In this document: one piece after another, positions 9,501 through 19,196 of the stretch | How the letters are laid out: each line of letters starts with the position of its first letter | How positions within the stretch are numbered: position 1 is the stretch's first letter | Source of the DNA: Saprospiraceae bacterium | GTDB taxonomy: Bacteria; Bacteroidota; Bacteroidia; Chitinophagales; Saprospiraceae | DNA: 64,000 bases | Assembly: GCA_016714985.1 (NCBI GenBank) | Contig: JADKBS010000010.1 | Span: 186,001-250,000, forward strand | Direction of reading: 5' to 3' | Translations under genes and position numbers: made by a program | Notes under the pieces: model-generated | What the model was told of the DNA's origin: nothing | Database searches by the model: none | What the model saw: only the letters and a program-made list of their open reading frames with translations

Positions 9501-12180
9501 GCTGGGGCCTTGGCTGCTGCCACTACCATCAAGTACAGCCGAAGGCGTAGCACAGTCCAAAGTTGGCGCTGGGCCTGCATCAGCGATGGGCGCTAGGGTG
9601 TCAATGGCCACCGTCACCGAAGCGTTTGCCACGCAGTTGTTGTTTTGGTTGAAAAGGATGAGTTGATAGACGCCGGGCTGGTTCACCGTGGGCGTCAAGG
9701 TAGTGACCCCACCTGTGAAGCTGGGGCCGTTCCAGGTGATGGTGATGCTCGCACTGGTGGAGGAGCCGATGGCGTTCAGCGTGATTTCGTCCGTGTCGCA
9801 GTCGAGTTGGGTTGCTGGCGCAATGACGACGGTCGGCGCATTCGCATCCTGTCCAACCGTTAGCGAGTCAATGGCCGTGCAGCCGTTCGCCGCATTTTCC
9901 ACCATCAAAAAATAAGTACCCACCCCGTTCACCTCCGGCGTAAGCGTCGTGCCACCATTGACGATATTGCCACCCGTGGTCGTCCATTGGTAGCTGATGC
10001 CGCCGCCCGTGCTGCTGCCCGCCCCGCTCAGGTTCAGGGGCGTTCCTATGCAGTCCAACGTGGCGTTTTGTCCTGCTTGCGCAATGGGCGGGGTGGTATT
10101 AGCAACAATGGACACCGATGCTGTTGCGGTACAACCATTGGCTGCATTGGCAATGGTGAGTACGTAGGTACCTGCGCTGCCCACCCAAGGCGTAAGCGTG
10201 TTCTGGCCGCCGAGGAACGTGCCCCCGTTTTGCGCAGCCCAAACCAAGCCAAAACCCGCACCGTTGCTGGATTGTGCAGCACTCAACTGCAAGGAGTCCA
10301 CCACGCAGTTGAGCTGTTGCGCCGGGGGCGCAATGGCGGCGGTCGGCAAGGCGAAATTGGCAGTGACGACGAGGGTATCCGTTGCGGAGCAGCCATTTGT
10401 ATTGTTCGTGACTATCAGGACATAAGTCCCTGCCGAGTCCACGGTGGCCGAGGAGCCGTTGGTTGGGCTGGTAAAATGGCCGTTCGGGGTGCCCCATTGG
10501 TAGCCAATATTGCCACCGCTGCTACTGCCCGTGCTGGATAAGGTGGCAGTATTTGCGGAGCAATTCAAATTGCCGGAGGCAACCGCAATGGCCGTGGTGG
10601 CCGAGCCGTCTGCCGTGACCGTCGTGGTCGCAGTGGCGGTGCAGCCGTTTTGGTCGTTGGTGACGGTGAGGGAATATAGGCCGGGGGCATTCACCACACA
10701 ATTGTTCAAGGTTGTTTGGCCAGACTGGACGCCAGGGCCTTGCCATAAGTACGACAGGTTGCTGCCTGTGCTGCTGCCGTTGCCACTAAGGGTGACAGCG
10801 GTTGCACTGCACGAAAGCATGTTCGGGGCGCTGGCAGCGGCGGTCGGCAGGGCCGTGTCCTCGTCAACGAAGGCGGTGGTAGTGGCCGTGCAGCCGCTGA
10901 TGCTGTTGGTGACGGTAAGGGTATAAAGACCGGGTTCGTCCACCTCGGCGATGGGGGTACCTTGGCCAGCGATGAGGTTTGCCGCTGGCTCCCACAGGTA
11001 GCTGATGGTGCCACCCGACGAGGAGGCGCTGGCATCCAAGGTCACGGCTGTCTGCGAGCAATTGAGGCTGCCCGGCAGCGCAATGATGGCATTTACCACG
11101 TTGGGGTCGGGCAGCACGGTGATGGATTTGGAATCTGTGCAGGTGCCACTGCCTGTGTCGAAGCTGACGTTAAGGGTATAGGTGCCGTCTGCGTTCACCG
11201 TGGCGATGGGGCTGTTGGCGCCGCCAATGATGGACGGGCCATCCCAGGAGTAGGTGATGCCGGGGCCGGAGGAGGAGGCACTGCCGTCGAGGTCAATGCC
11301 GTTGGCAACTTGGTTGCAAGGCAGTACAATGGTGGCAGGAAGGACAGCGTCCACATCCGCAACGTCCACCGTGACTTGGTCGGTGGCGGTGCAAGCCTCG
11401 GCAAAATAAATATCGTCCAAGACGTAGTCGTCGCCGAGAAAGCCGTTGCCGCCGCTGATTTGGTCAACGATGCAAACTTGCGCCGTGGTGGCTCCGCCAG
11501 AAAACCACGCCGCCCCGAACTGCTGCCAGTTGCAACCTGTGCCAGGGGTGTAAGGCGTACCTACGGGCGTTCCGTTTACGACGAATTGCAAAGCAGGCGG
11601 CGTAATGGGCGATGCCGTAGCCCATCCGCTCATGGTGTACCAGGTGTTTGGCGAAACGGGCACAGTCTGGCAATAGACCTGCGAACCAGCCGTTGCCGAG
11701 CCGTTGACGAGCATCATATAGCCCGTGCCATTGCCGAAGGTGTGGTCGTCGCAAGGTGGAAAATTGGAATTGACCAAACTGGGCGAGGTCGTCAGCGTGT
11801 AGGTTCCCGGCGTAATGGGCGTCGGGGTGTAGGTGTATGCGCTGGTGAAGCCGGAGTTTCCACTTTCAAAATCGGGGTTGGTGAGCATATTGGGCGCCGA
11901 GGGGTCGAAGGCTTGCGCCGACAGTGTATAGACCATCGGCCCGGTGACCGTGGCAATCGGGTTCAGCACATTGGGGTTGCTAAGCCCCGTGGCTGGCGAC
12001 CATGAAAACCCGAGGAATGTGCCAGTGACATCGCCATCCAGCGTGGTCATGCCATTCTGGTTGCAGACGAACTTGTCGGGACCAGCGTCCACGGTGATGC
12101 CGGGGCATTGGGCATGTAGCGGCAGTTGCGACAGCAAGAAAGAAAAACAGGTAGGGCTTGCAGTGTGTATTGGTGCTCAT
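6591..12180 (-). CDS. Giant repeat adhesin (Ig/PKD-like and SprB repeats) with T9SS type B sorting domain, frameshift in signal peptide
   Basis: The continuous frame from 12137 to 6591 encodes 1848 residues. Order: a jelly-roll-like module with two-Cys patterns (from NMLTNPDFESGNSGF), then 16 repeats of about 88 residues each with the pattern LxC...GSGSSxG...YxWxGP...PTV..PGTYTLTVTN..NGC, then an SprB-like repeat (CAVATGSINFSGGQGG), an Ig-like domain, and a type B T9SS domain (FVPNIFSPNGDGINDL...FTRWGEAVFQ...GWDGKFRGKDVDFGVFVW). Type B domains are typical of large adhesins such as SprB of gliding bacteria. The signal peptide MSTNTHCKPYLFFFL lies in another frame from 12180; dropping one T from a TTTTT run (about 12146-12150) joins it to LLSQLPLHAQ. 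I therefore place the start at 12180. Its role is probably adhesion or gliding. Confidence 0.88.
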
Positions 12181-12235
12181 CTTTTAACGAAAATTCGCCA
12201 AAGAAAGCAAATATTTGAAAGATGGACAAAAAGCA

Positions 12236-14179
12236 TTACTGCACCACCACCCTTTCCACCTGCACCTGCCCATCCACGCTGCGGAAGCGAACAAGGTAAA
12301 CGCCTTTCTCCCGCAGCCAAAGTTCGTAGTTGCCCGATTTTCTGGGCAACTGCTCCACGGGACGCCCGTTGAGGTCAAAGACCTGCACTTCATGGATTTT
12401 GCTGGATTCAACAAACAGGCGGCCATTGCTGCTGAGGGTCGGGTAGAGTTTCACGAAGGGTGCTTTCGGTTGTTGTTTGGTGCTGCTTGGCAGGGCGTCC
12501 ACCGTCATTTGGACGGAACGCACCAGTACGGGCGCACGGTCGGCAGCATCGAACATGGTGCGGAAAGTCTCAATTTCTGGCGTCATCACGGAGAACATCT
12601 CGTCCATCCATTTCGGTGGCAGTGGCTGGTAATAAACATTGGCGGTGACTTGCAATTGCTCCCAGACGCCGTTCATGGGGATGTAGTAATGCACCACATC
12701 GCTTCCTGTGCCTTCCAATGCTCCATCCCGATTGAAGGAAAGGTCGGAGGCATCCACGCCAGCTATCAAGGTGGTATCGTAGGCAGAATGGGAAGTGGTA
12801 AACCCAAGTGGGGGTATTCGGTTGTCTTTGATGGGGTCCTTGGCACGTACCAGCACGGTGGTCACGTCGCCGTTCACATCGCCCAGCACCAATTCATAAA
12901 TCTGCACCTGTTCTTCATCGGTGATAACTTGGTAATGCGGCTCATAGGTGTCATTTTGGCCAATCACCTCGTAGTTTTCATCCATTTTGCCCGAAACAAA
13001 AACCGTATCGCCTGACTCCGTTTGTACCACAAACTGGATGAACGCACGCCGGGACGGATAGCCCGATGGGAATTTATGCCCCGCCAAATTGGTGAGCTTA
13101 ACGGCGATTTTAGCGGTGTCCAAGGTTCTGTCAATCAAGCCAATATCAAGCAACAAGGTCTTGTTTTGGAGCATGTCCTTGGTCTTTAGCAGCACATCCT
13201 GGAACTGGGACGGGCCAGCAGTGAGGCCAAGCGCATCCACATTGTCACGAAACAGGCCGAGCATGGTCACGTTGCCGCCCACGAGTTCGTGCAGGTAGTA
13301 GGGGCTGCGTGGCTCGGTGTTGGCCCCGGTCACGAGGCGCACTGGCCATTTGTCGAGGCTGGGCATGTGGCAGCCTTGGCAAGAAATGCTGTCCCGGTAG
13401 GCGGAGTTGACCCATTCATGGTAGGTGGCCTGTTCCACAAATTTGTCGCCTGTGGGCGTTCCCGCATAGTCAAACGTTTCTGTGATGAGGGTATGGCAGC
13501 CAGCACAAGCCTCGCCCTTGCCCATTTTTTCGCTGAACTTGGGCTTGTAGCCCGTTTCTGTCAGCATTGGGCTTACCAATGGTGAGGTATAAGGCCCATA
13601 AGCAACTTTGAAGGTGTCAAAAGTCAGTTGCCCACTGAACGAAGTGCCCATCAAATCCTGCTCCATCATGTGGCAGGCGAGGCAAGAGACACCATCCAAA
13701 GCCAGCGTGTCCGTCACCATGTCGGCAATGCCATAGTGGAGGGCACCCAGGTGCTTGGCATCGAAATGGCCCATCGGGGCATGGCAGCTCGTGCATTTAT
13801 CCTCGATTTCCGCTTTGTGCTGTGGGTAGAGCAACACTTCGTGGCTGACTTTGGCCCGCCAGAAGGGGTCCCTGGCTGAATTGGCCATCATCGTCGCCCG
13901 CCAGTCGTCGGTCACGTTCACGTCGTTGCCGTTCTGGTCCACGCTGGCGATGCCGAGCGTGTCGAAGCCGTGGCATTTCTGGCAGACGCCGCTGCCCGCA
14001 AAGAGGTAATTGTAGCCTTTGGGCAAGCTGGTATCACCCAGCATCAGCTGGAAATGCGCCATCTCGGCATCGGAATGGAAACGCTGGATCTCGGCGTCCT
14101 TTTCCAAGGTGAGGTTGGCCAGCAGCAGGGGCAGGGCAAGCAGTGGGATGCAAACGAGTAGTATGTTGCGGTATTTCAC
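12236..14179 (-). CDS. Pentaheme c-type cytochrome with T9SS type A sorting domain
   Basis: 647 residues. A signal anchor is seen at 4-22. Five CxxCH heme-binding motifs occur at residues 66-70 (CQKCH), 129-133 (CTSCH), 166-170 (CLACH), 225-229 (CAGCH) and 267-271 (CQGCH), resembling the cytochrome c554/multiheme fold. A beta-rich region follows (about 330-570). The end is a type A T9SS domain (KLYPTLSSNGRLFVES, VQVFDLNGRPVEQL, KGVYLVRF). Heme is attached in the periplasm, and the T9SS would then move the protein to the cell surface. The combination suggests a surface redox protein; substrate or electron partner is unknown. No cytochrome maturation genes are nearby. Confidence 0.88.
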   Translation of the reverse strand: MKYRNILLVCIPLLALPLLLANLTLEKDAEIQRFHSDAEMAHFQLMLGDTSLPKGYNYLFAGSGVCQKCHGFDTLGIASVDQNGNDVNVTDDWRATMMANSARDPFWRAKVSHEVLLYPQHKAEIEDKCTSCHAPMGHFDAKHLGALHYGIADMVTDTLALDGVSCLACHMMEQDLMGTSFSGQLTFDTFKVAYGPYTSPLVSPMLTETGYKPKFSEKMGKGEACAGCHTLITETFDYAGTPTGDKFVEQATYHEWVNSAYRDSISCQGCHMPSLDKWPVRLVTGANTEPRSPYYLHELVGGNVTMLGLFRDNVDALGLTAGPSQFQDVLLKTKDMLQNKTLLLDIGLIDRTLDTAKIAVKLTNLAGHKFPSGYPSRRAFIQFVVQTESGDTVFVSGKMDENYEVIGQNDTYEPHYQVITDEEQVQIYELVLGDVNGDVTTVLVRAKDPIKDNRIPPLGFTTSHSAYDTTLIAGVDASDLSFNRDGALEGTGSDVVHYYIPMNGVWEQLQVTANVYYQPLPPKWMDEMFSVMTPEIETFRTMFDAADRAPVLVRSVQMTVDALPSSTKQQPKAPFVKLYPTLSSNGRLFVESSKIHEVQVFDLNGRPVEQLPRKSGNYELWLREKGVYLVRFRSVDGQVQVERVVVQ

Positions 14180-14331
14180 GAGCTGATTTTCGATTTTAGT
14201 CCCTTCGGGGATGAAAAGGATTTACGATTGGGGCAAAATTACTGGAAAAGCAGGAGCACGGGGCAGCTTGGGCGAGCGTTATTTGGTAGCTGCGTTGCAA
14301 TTAGCCTTTCCGCTCACCTGACCGTAGGTAT

Positions 14332-15585
14332 TCAAACCCTCGCCTGTTCGTACCGACCCGCCAGCAAATGCACGGCCAACAACCCCACCAGATAAGCAGA
14401 GGCAGCCCAAACAAACAGCGGTTCGTACCCCACCCGGCTGATGACCAAACCGGAAACCGCTGCTAAAATCACGCCACCCAACGAGCCGAACATGCCCGCA
14501 ATGCCGACCACAGAGCCGATGGCTTTTTGGGGAAACAGGTCGCTCGCCAAGGTGTAGGCATTGGCCGACCAGCCTTGGTGGGCGGCTGCTGCGAGGGAAA
14601 TCAGGCCCACGGCCAGCCAGATATTGTTCGTAGTAGCAGCTGTGAAAATTGGTACCACGCAAAGGGCGCACAGCAGCATGGTTAATTTCCGTGCCTTCGG
14701 CAATTCCCAGCCTTTTTTTATCAAAAACGTGGCCAACCATCCGAAAAACACGCTGCCCAAATCGCTGATGAGGTAAATGGCCAAGAACGGCAGGCCGATG
14801 TTTTTTAAGTCCAATTTTTCCGAAAAACGCTGGTTTTCGTTGAAAAAAGTGGGGAGCCAGACGAGGTAGAACCACCAGATTTGGTCGGTGAAGAACTTGG
14901 CAGCGGCGCAGGCCCAAGTTTGGCGATACAGCAACAGTTTCCCCCAAGGCATCCGCTCATGGCTGAAGGGTGCTTCGCCAGGGTGCGGCACCTCATTTCG
15001 TTTGTAGAACCGCCACCAAAGCAAGAGCAGCAACAATCCAAGCATGCCCGTGAGCAGAAAGGAAGCCCGCCAGCCCCAGCCCAGCACCATTGGCGGCACG
15101 AGCAAAGCTGTGAGGATGATGCCCGTGTTGGTGCCAGCGTTGAAAATGCCCGTAGCAAAGCTGCGCTCCGCCTTGGGAAACCACTCCGCCACGGTCTTGA
15201 TACTAGCAGGGAAAATGCCGGACTCGCCTACGCCGAGTATGCCCCTTGCGCCCACCAGCCCCTTGAAGCCACCCACGAAAGTGTGCACCAATGCACCCGC
15301 CGACCAAACGGCGATGCAAGCGGCAAACCCCTTTCGCACGCCAACCTTGTCAATGAACCAGCCAGCCAGCAAGAAGCCAAGTGTGTAGGCAAATTTGAAA
15401 GCAGCGTCCACATAGCCCATCCAAACCTTGAACTGCCCTTTGGCCGCTTCGTCCAGCACGTCGGTGCCGAGTATCATGCGTTTGAACTCATCATCGAGCA
15501 TAACGAAGCTGAGCACGTTCCGATCAACGTAATTGATGGTCGTGCCCACAAACAGCAAGGCCAAGATTTTCCATTTGTAGTTCAT
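14332..15585 (-). CDS. exuT: MFS transporter, hexuronate (ExuT-like) family
   Basis: 417 residues, about 12 membrane segments. The ACS/ExuT signature regions are visible: TTINYVDRNVLSF in helix 1, the loop GWFIDKVGVRKGF, and GESGIFPASIKTVAEWFP in helices 4-5. Such carriers import galacturonate or glucuronate with H+. It is the last gene of the operon uxaC-kdgK-eda-exuT, starting 1 bp after eda ends, which supports uronate as substrate. The gap 14180-14331 shows no gene. Confidence 0.87.
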   Translation of the reverse strand: MNYKWKILALLFVGTTINYVDRNVLSFVMLDDEFKRMILGTDVLDEAAKGQFKVWMGYVDAAFKFAYTLGFLLAGWFIDKVGVRKGFAACIAVWSAGALVHTFVGGFKGLVGARGILGVGESGIFPASIKTVAEWFPKAERSFATGIFNAGTNTGIILTALLVPPMVLGWGWRASFLLTGMLGLLLLLLWWRFYKRNEVPHPGEAPFSHERMPWGKLLLYRQTWACAAAKFFTDQIWWFYLVWLPTFFNENQRFSEKLDLKNIGLPFLAIYLISDLGSVFFGWLATFLIKKGWELPKARKLTMLLCALCVVPIFTAATTNNIWLAVGLISLAAAAHQGWSANAYTLASDLFPQKAIGSVVGIAGMFGSLGGVILAAVSGLVISRVGYEPLFVWAASAYLVGLLAVHLLAGRYEQARV

Positions 15586-15586
15586 T

Positions 15587-16261
15587 TCAGTCCCCTTTTT
15601 TGAGCCTTTGCACCATTGCCAGCGCCTCCCCTACCCTTTTCTCCAGTGTATCAAAGTCTTTTTGTTCCAACAACTCCTTGGAAATCAACTGTGAGCCAAG
15701 CCCAACGCAAGTGACACCAGCAGTAAACCAAGCCGCCAGGCTCTCCTCCGTGGCCGTGATGCCGCCCGTGGGCATAATGCTCGTCCAAGGTTGTGGGCCT
15801 TTCAGGTCTTTGACGAACTGTGGCGAATAGATACTCCCTGGAAATAGCTTGATGACCTCACAGCCCAGTTCTTCGGCCCGGCCAATCTCAGTCATTGTGC
15901 CGCAGCCGGGCAGGTAGGCCACCTTTCGGCGGTTGCAGGTGAGCGCCACATCGTCACGCAAAGCAGGGCTTACGATGAAATTGGCGCCCAGCTGGATGAA
16001 CAGGGCTGCCGTGCCCGCATCCGCAATGCTGCCCACGCCGAGGGCCATGCCGGGCAGTTCACGGAGGGCAAATTTGATCAGTTCGCCGAAGACCTCATGG
16101 GCAAAATCGCCCCGGTTGGTGAACTCCAACAAGCGGCTGCCCGCCCGGTAACAGGCTGCGGTTACGGCCTTGCACACCTCGATGTCGGGGTGATAAAAAA
16201 GTGGGACCAGACCTTGGGCGGCCATTTGTTGCACGACTTGGATTCTTGTAAAAATTGCCAT
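15587..16261 (-). CDS. eda: KDPG/KHG aldolase
   Basis: 224 residues, the usual size. It cleaves 2-keto-3-deoxy-6-phosphogluconate to pyruvate and glyceraldehyde 3-phosphate. The Schiff-base lysine is K138 in EVIKLFPG, and the general-base glutamate is E46 in RLLEFTNR. The conserved loop MPTGGI and the GVGS motif (75-78) are present. It sits 11 bp after kdgK, whose product it consumes, and 1 bp before the transporter, so translation may be coupled. Confidence 0.94.
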   Translation of the reverse strand: MAIFTRIQVVQQMAAQGLVPLFYHPDIEVCKAVTAACYRAGSRLLEFTNRGDFAHEVFGELIKFALRELPGMALGVGSIADAGTAALFIQLGANFIVSPALRDDVALTCNRRKVAYLPGCGTMTEIGRAEELGCEVIKLFPGSIYSPQFVKDLKGPQPWTSIMPTGGITATEESLAAWFTAGVTCVGLGSQLISKELLEQKDFDTLEKRVGEALAMVQRLKKGD

Positions 16262-16272
16262 TTTTTTATTGA

Positions 16273-17298
16273 TTATCTGCTAACCCTGCCGCCCCCAGCC
16301 CCGTTCACCAAGGCCTCTACTTCGGCTACGGTTACGAGGTTCAGGTCGCCGGGAATACTATGCTTCAGCACTGCAGCAGCCACCCCAAAATTGAGGGCTG
16401 CTTGGTCATCCATGTTGCGGAGCAAACCGTATAGCAGCCCGGCCATGAGCGCATCGCCGCTGCCGACCCTGTCCACGATTTGGGTGATTTGGTAACTGCT
16501 CGATTCATGCAGTTTTTTTCCATCGAAAAGCACGGCACCGAGGTTTTGGGAAGCCGAATCGCTGCCGCTGCGACGGGTCATCACGATTTTTTTTGCCTTC
16601 GGGAAACGCTCCATCAACTGCGTACTCACCGATTCGATGGCCGCCATTTCATTGTCTTCCTTTGCCTTCGGCAATATGCCAAAATGGGCCGCCGCATCCT
16701 CCATGCTGCACAGCACGAGGTCGCACCCAGCCACCATCGGGGGCAGTACTTCCGAGGGCAATTTGCCGTATTTCCAAAGGTTTTTCCGGTAACTGAGGTC
16801 AAAGGAGACCGTGAGGCCGTGGTGGTTGGCCGCTTCTATGGCCTCGGCACATGCAGCCGCAGCGCCCTGCGAAATGGCGGGGGTGATGCCCGTCCAATGA
16901 AACCAAGTGGCGGACGCAAAAACGGCATCCCAGTCCACCATACCAGGTTGGATGGTGGCCATGCTACTGTCTGCCCGGTCGTAGATGACCTTGCCATTGC
17001 GGTGACCAGCGCCTTTTTCATAGAAATAGACCCCCAGCCTATCGCCGCCCCGCAGCATACACGAGGTGCCCACACCCCAGCGCCGAAGCTCGGCCAGCAC
17101 AGCGTCGCCCAAGTCGTTGTCGGGCAGGCGGGTCACGAACTGCACTTCCTCACCAAATTGCGCCAGCGAAATGGCCACGTTGCTTTCACCGCCGCCATAA
17201 ACCACTTCCAGCGAAGTTGCTTGCGCAAACCGCTGGTGGCCGGGTGGCGAGAGCCGCAACATGATTTCGCCAAAGGTGATTATTTTGTTTTTTATCAC
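16273..17298 (-). CDS. kdgK: 2-keto-3-deoxygluconate kinase (PfkB family)
   Basis: 341 residues of ribokinase/PfkB type. The N-terminal motif GGGESNVAISLAQFG (35-49) and the C-terminal motif RVGSGDALMAGLLYG with the catalytic base D282 are intact. It phosphorylates KDG from uronate breakdown to KDPG for the downstream aldolase. The start at 17298 lies next to a short divergent fragment, and the uxaC stop is 191 bp upstream, so kdgK may have its own promoter. Confidence 0.93.
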   Translation of the reverse strand: MIKNKIITFGEIMLRLSPPGHQRFAQATSLEVVYGGGESNVAISLAQFGEEVQFVTRLPDNDLGDAVLAELRRWGVGTSCMLRGGDRLGVYFYEKGAGHRNGKVIYDRADSSMATIQPGMVDWDAVFASATWFHWTGITPAISQGAAAACAEAIEAANHHGLTVSFDLSYRKNLWKYGKLPSEVLPPMVAGCDLVLCSMEDAAAHFGILPKAKEDNEMAAIESVSTQLMERFPKAKKIVMTRRSGSDSASQNLGAVLFDGKKLHESSSYQITQIVDRVGSGDALMAGLLYGLLRNMDDQAALNFGVAAAVLKHSIPGDLNLVTVAEVEALVNGAGGGRVSR

Positions 17299-17316
17299 TA
17301 TTTTTGTAAAAATTTG

Positions 17317-17487
17317 ATGATGATTTCCAAGTCCCAGATTGATGAGGTCGTAAAGGCGATTGTTGAGAATTACGAACCTGAGCAGGTAATTCTCTTTGGC
17401 TCATACGCTTCCGGTGTAGCTTTTGAAGCGGGCGAAGTGATTCATAAAGCAGAAAACTTCCGGACATTCATCCTTTCAAAAATCTGA
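17317..17487 (+). pseudogene. Truncated MNT-type nucleotidyltransferase remnant
   Basis: A 56-codon frame starting MMISKSQIDEVVKAIVENYEPE. The stretch QVILFGSYASG matches the start of the minimal nucleotidyltransferase (MNT) domain found in MNT/HEPN toxin-antitoxin pairs. After GSYASG the sequence departs (VAFEAGEVIHKAENF) and ends. The catalytic acidic residues that should follow (DSDxD) are missing, so it looks like a deletion product that joined the gene start to unrelated or distal coding sequence. It lies divergent to kdgK and ends 2 bp before the uxaC stop on the other strand. Confidence 0.6.
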
Positions 17488-17489
17488 TT

Positions 17490-18914
17490 TTACCAGCCGA
17501 AATACCCTTTCGCATTCCGATAGCAGATATCCTCCACGATACTGCCGAGCCAATTCACATCATTCGGCAGTTCGCCTTGGTGTACGTCCTTTCCAATCAA
17601 ATTGCAGAGCAACCTACGAAAGTACTCATGCCGGGGGAAAGATAGAAAACTCCGGCTATCCGTCAGCATCCCGATGAAGCAACTCAGCAAACCCATGTTC
17701 GAAAGGGCGTTGATTTGCTTTTCCATGCCGTCCTTTTGGTCGAGGAACCACCAGGCGGAGCCAAACTGCATCTTGCCCCGGACAGTACCATCGTTGAAGT
17801 TACCCGTCATCGTGGCCATCACCTCGTTGTCACGGGGGTTGAGGTTGTATAGGATGGTCTTCGCCAATTTGCCCGCCAAGTCGAGGCGGTTGAGAAACTT
17901 GGCCAAGCTGGCCGCCTGCTCCCCGTCGCCGATGCTGTCGAAGCCCGTGTCAGGGCCGAGTTGGTGGAGCAACAGGGTGTTGTTATTGCGCTGCGCACCA
18001 AGGTGGAACTGCTGTACCCAGCCCCGCTCGGCATATTGGCTGGTAAGATGGTAAAGCATGGCCGACATGTACATTCGTGCCTCACCCTTCGTTATTTCCA
18101 GGCCAGTCAGCCGTTTTTGGAAAATAGCGTTGACCTCGCCTTCGGTAAAATCCTCCGAATATGCCTGCTCCAGTCCGTGGTCTGCTATGCGGCAGCCATT
18201 TTCATGGAAATAGTCCATGCGTTGCCTAAGCACCTGCAACAAATCGTCAAAAGATTGAATGGGCGAACTAACCGCTTCGCCGAGTTTCTCGACGTAATTT
18301 TTAAAGCCATCATTTTGTATCAAAATGGCCTTGTCAGGACGGAAAGCGGGGTAGAGTTGAAAGGGTTGATTGGGGGATTGAACATTTCCCGCCCGTGCTT
18401 TGTATTGCCGATGAAAACGCAGATCATCCGCAGGGTCGTCGGTTGTACATACGACTTCGACGTTCATCCTTCGGAGCAAATTTTGAGTGGAAAAGGCTTC
18501 CGTTTGCAGCAGTTCGCTGCAATACTGGTAGATATGCTCGGCATTGTATGGCGTTAGTAATTCATCCACACCGAAATAGCGTTTCAACTCTAAATGCGTC
18601 CAGTGAAACAAGGGGTTGCGGATGGTATAAGGCACAGTTTCCGCCCATTTTTTGAATTTCTCCAAGGGTGTTGCATCGCCCGTGATAAAGTGCTCCGGGA
18701 TGCCGAAGGTGCGCATGGCCCTCCACTTGTAATGGTCGCCATTCAGCCAGATGGCTGTCAGGTTCTCGAAATTTTTATCCTCCGCTATTTCATCGGGAGA
18801 CAAGTGATTGTGGTAGTCTATGATGGGCTGCTTGGCAGCGTACTCATGGTAGAGGATTTCCGCCGTGCGGTTTTCCAACAGAAAGTCGTCGTTGAGAAAA
18901 GGTTTAATGCTCAT
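17490..18914 (-). CDS. uxaC: Uronate isomerase
   Basis: 474 residues, full length. It converts D-glucuronate to D-fructuronate and D-galacturonate to D-tagaturonate. The amidohydrolase-fold signature IIDYHNHLSPDEIAEDKNF (31-49) carries the metal-binding HxH pair; the FHWTHLELKRYFGV region and the C-terminal DSRSFLSFPRHEYFRRLLCN region are typical. It heads the uronate operon. The next steps (tagaturonate/fructuronate reductase, altronate/mannonate dehydratase) are not in the window unless the SDR at 20179 supplies the reductase. Confidence 0.95.
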   Translation of the reverse strand: MSIKPFLNDDFLLENRTAEILYHEYAAKQPIIDYHNHLSPDEIAEDKNFENLTAIWLNGDHYKWRAMRTFGIPEHFITGDATPLEKFKKWAETVPYTIRNPLFHWTHLELKRYFGVDELLTPYNAEHIYQYCSELLQTEAFSTQNLLRRMNVEVVCTTDDPADDLRFHRQYKARAGNVQSPNQPFQLYPAFRPDKAILIQNDGFKNYVEKLGEAVSSPIQSFDDLLQVLRQRMDYFHENGCRIADHGLEQAYSEDFTEGEVNAIFQKRLTGLEITKGEARMYMSAMLYHLTSQYAERGWVQQFHLGAQRNNNTLLLHQLGPDTGFDSIGDGEQAASLAKFLNRLDLAGKLAKTILYNLNPRDNEVMATMTGNFNDGTVRGKMQFGSAWWFLDQKDGMEKQINALSNMGLLSCFIGMLTDSRSFLSFPRHEYFRRLLCNLIGKDVHQGELPNDVNWLGSIVEDICYRNAKGYFGW

Positions 18915-18947
18915 TGTCGGTTCGTGGTTCGTGGTTCCTGATTCGGG
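18913..18947. repeat. Heptamer array (GTTCGTG type)
   Basis: GTTCGTG, GTTCGTG, GTTCCTG, ATTCGGG follow one another from 18920 with a strict 7-bp period, just upstream of the uxaC start. The remaining 18948-19196 gap holds the presumed promoters of uxaC and the ThuA gene. Confidence 0.75.
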
Positions 18948-19128
18948 CGAGGGATTTTTGAAAAGGTAACAGCTTTATCATGCTGTAGGAAACCGTTGAC
19001 GCCATGAGGGCAGTTTTGTTTGGCTGCTCATGTGGTGTGACCAGTTTCTTATGGAATGGCAAAAAACATCGTTTTTGTTGAAGCAGTATTGGTTTTCAAT
19101 AAAATTGTTAATAAAAAGCCGTCAAAGC

Positions 19129-19158
19129 TTGTAAAATTAAAGCACTTGCCTACTTTTC
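19129..19158 (+). promoter_or_regulatory. Candidate Bacteroidota promoter for the ThuA gene
   Basis: TTG at 19129-19131, 19 bp, then TACTTTTC at 19151-19158, one mismatch from TAnnTTTG. The start codon is 38 bp downstream. Confidence 0.35.
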
Positions 19159-19196
19159 GGGCTGATTATTTTATTTGAACAAACATAAACCTCCGC

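Noticed and set aside
10962..12005. 347-codon plus-strand frame opposite the adhesin
   Set aside because: It mirrors the repeat-rich adhesin gene, has no recognisable domain and an unnatural Arg/Gly composition.
16480..17487. 335-codon plus-strand frame ending in the nucleotidyltransferase-like fragment
   Set aside because: Most of it is antisense to kdgK; only the last 56 codons (from 17317) show a real domain start, so only those were kept.
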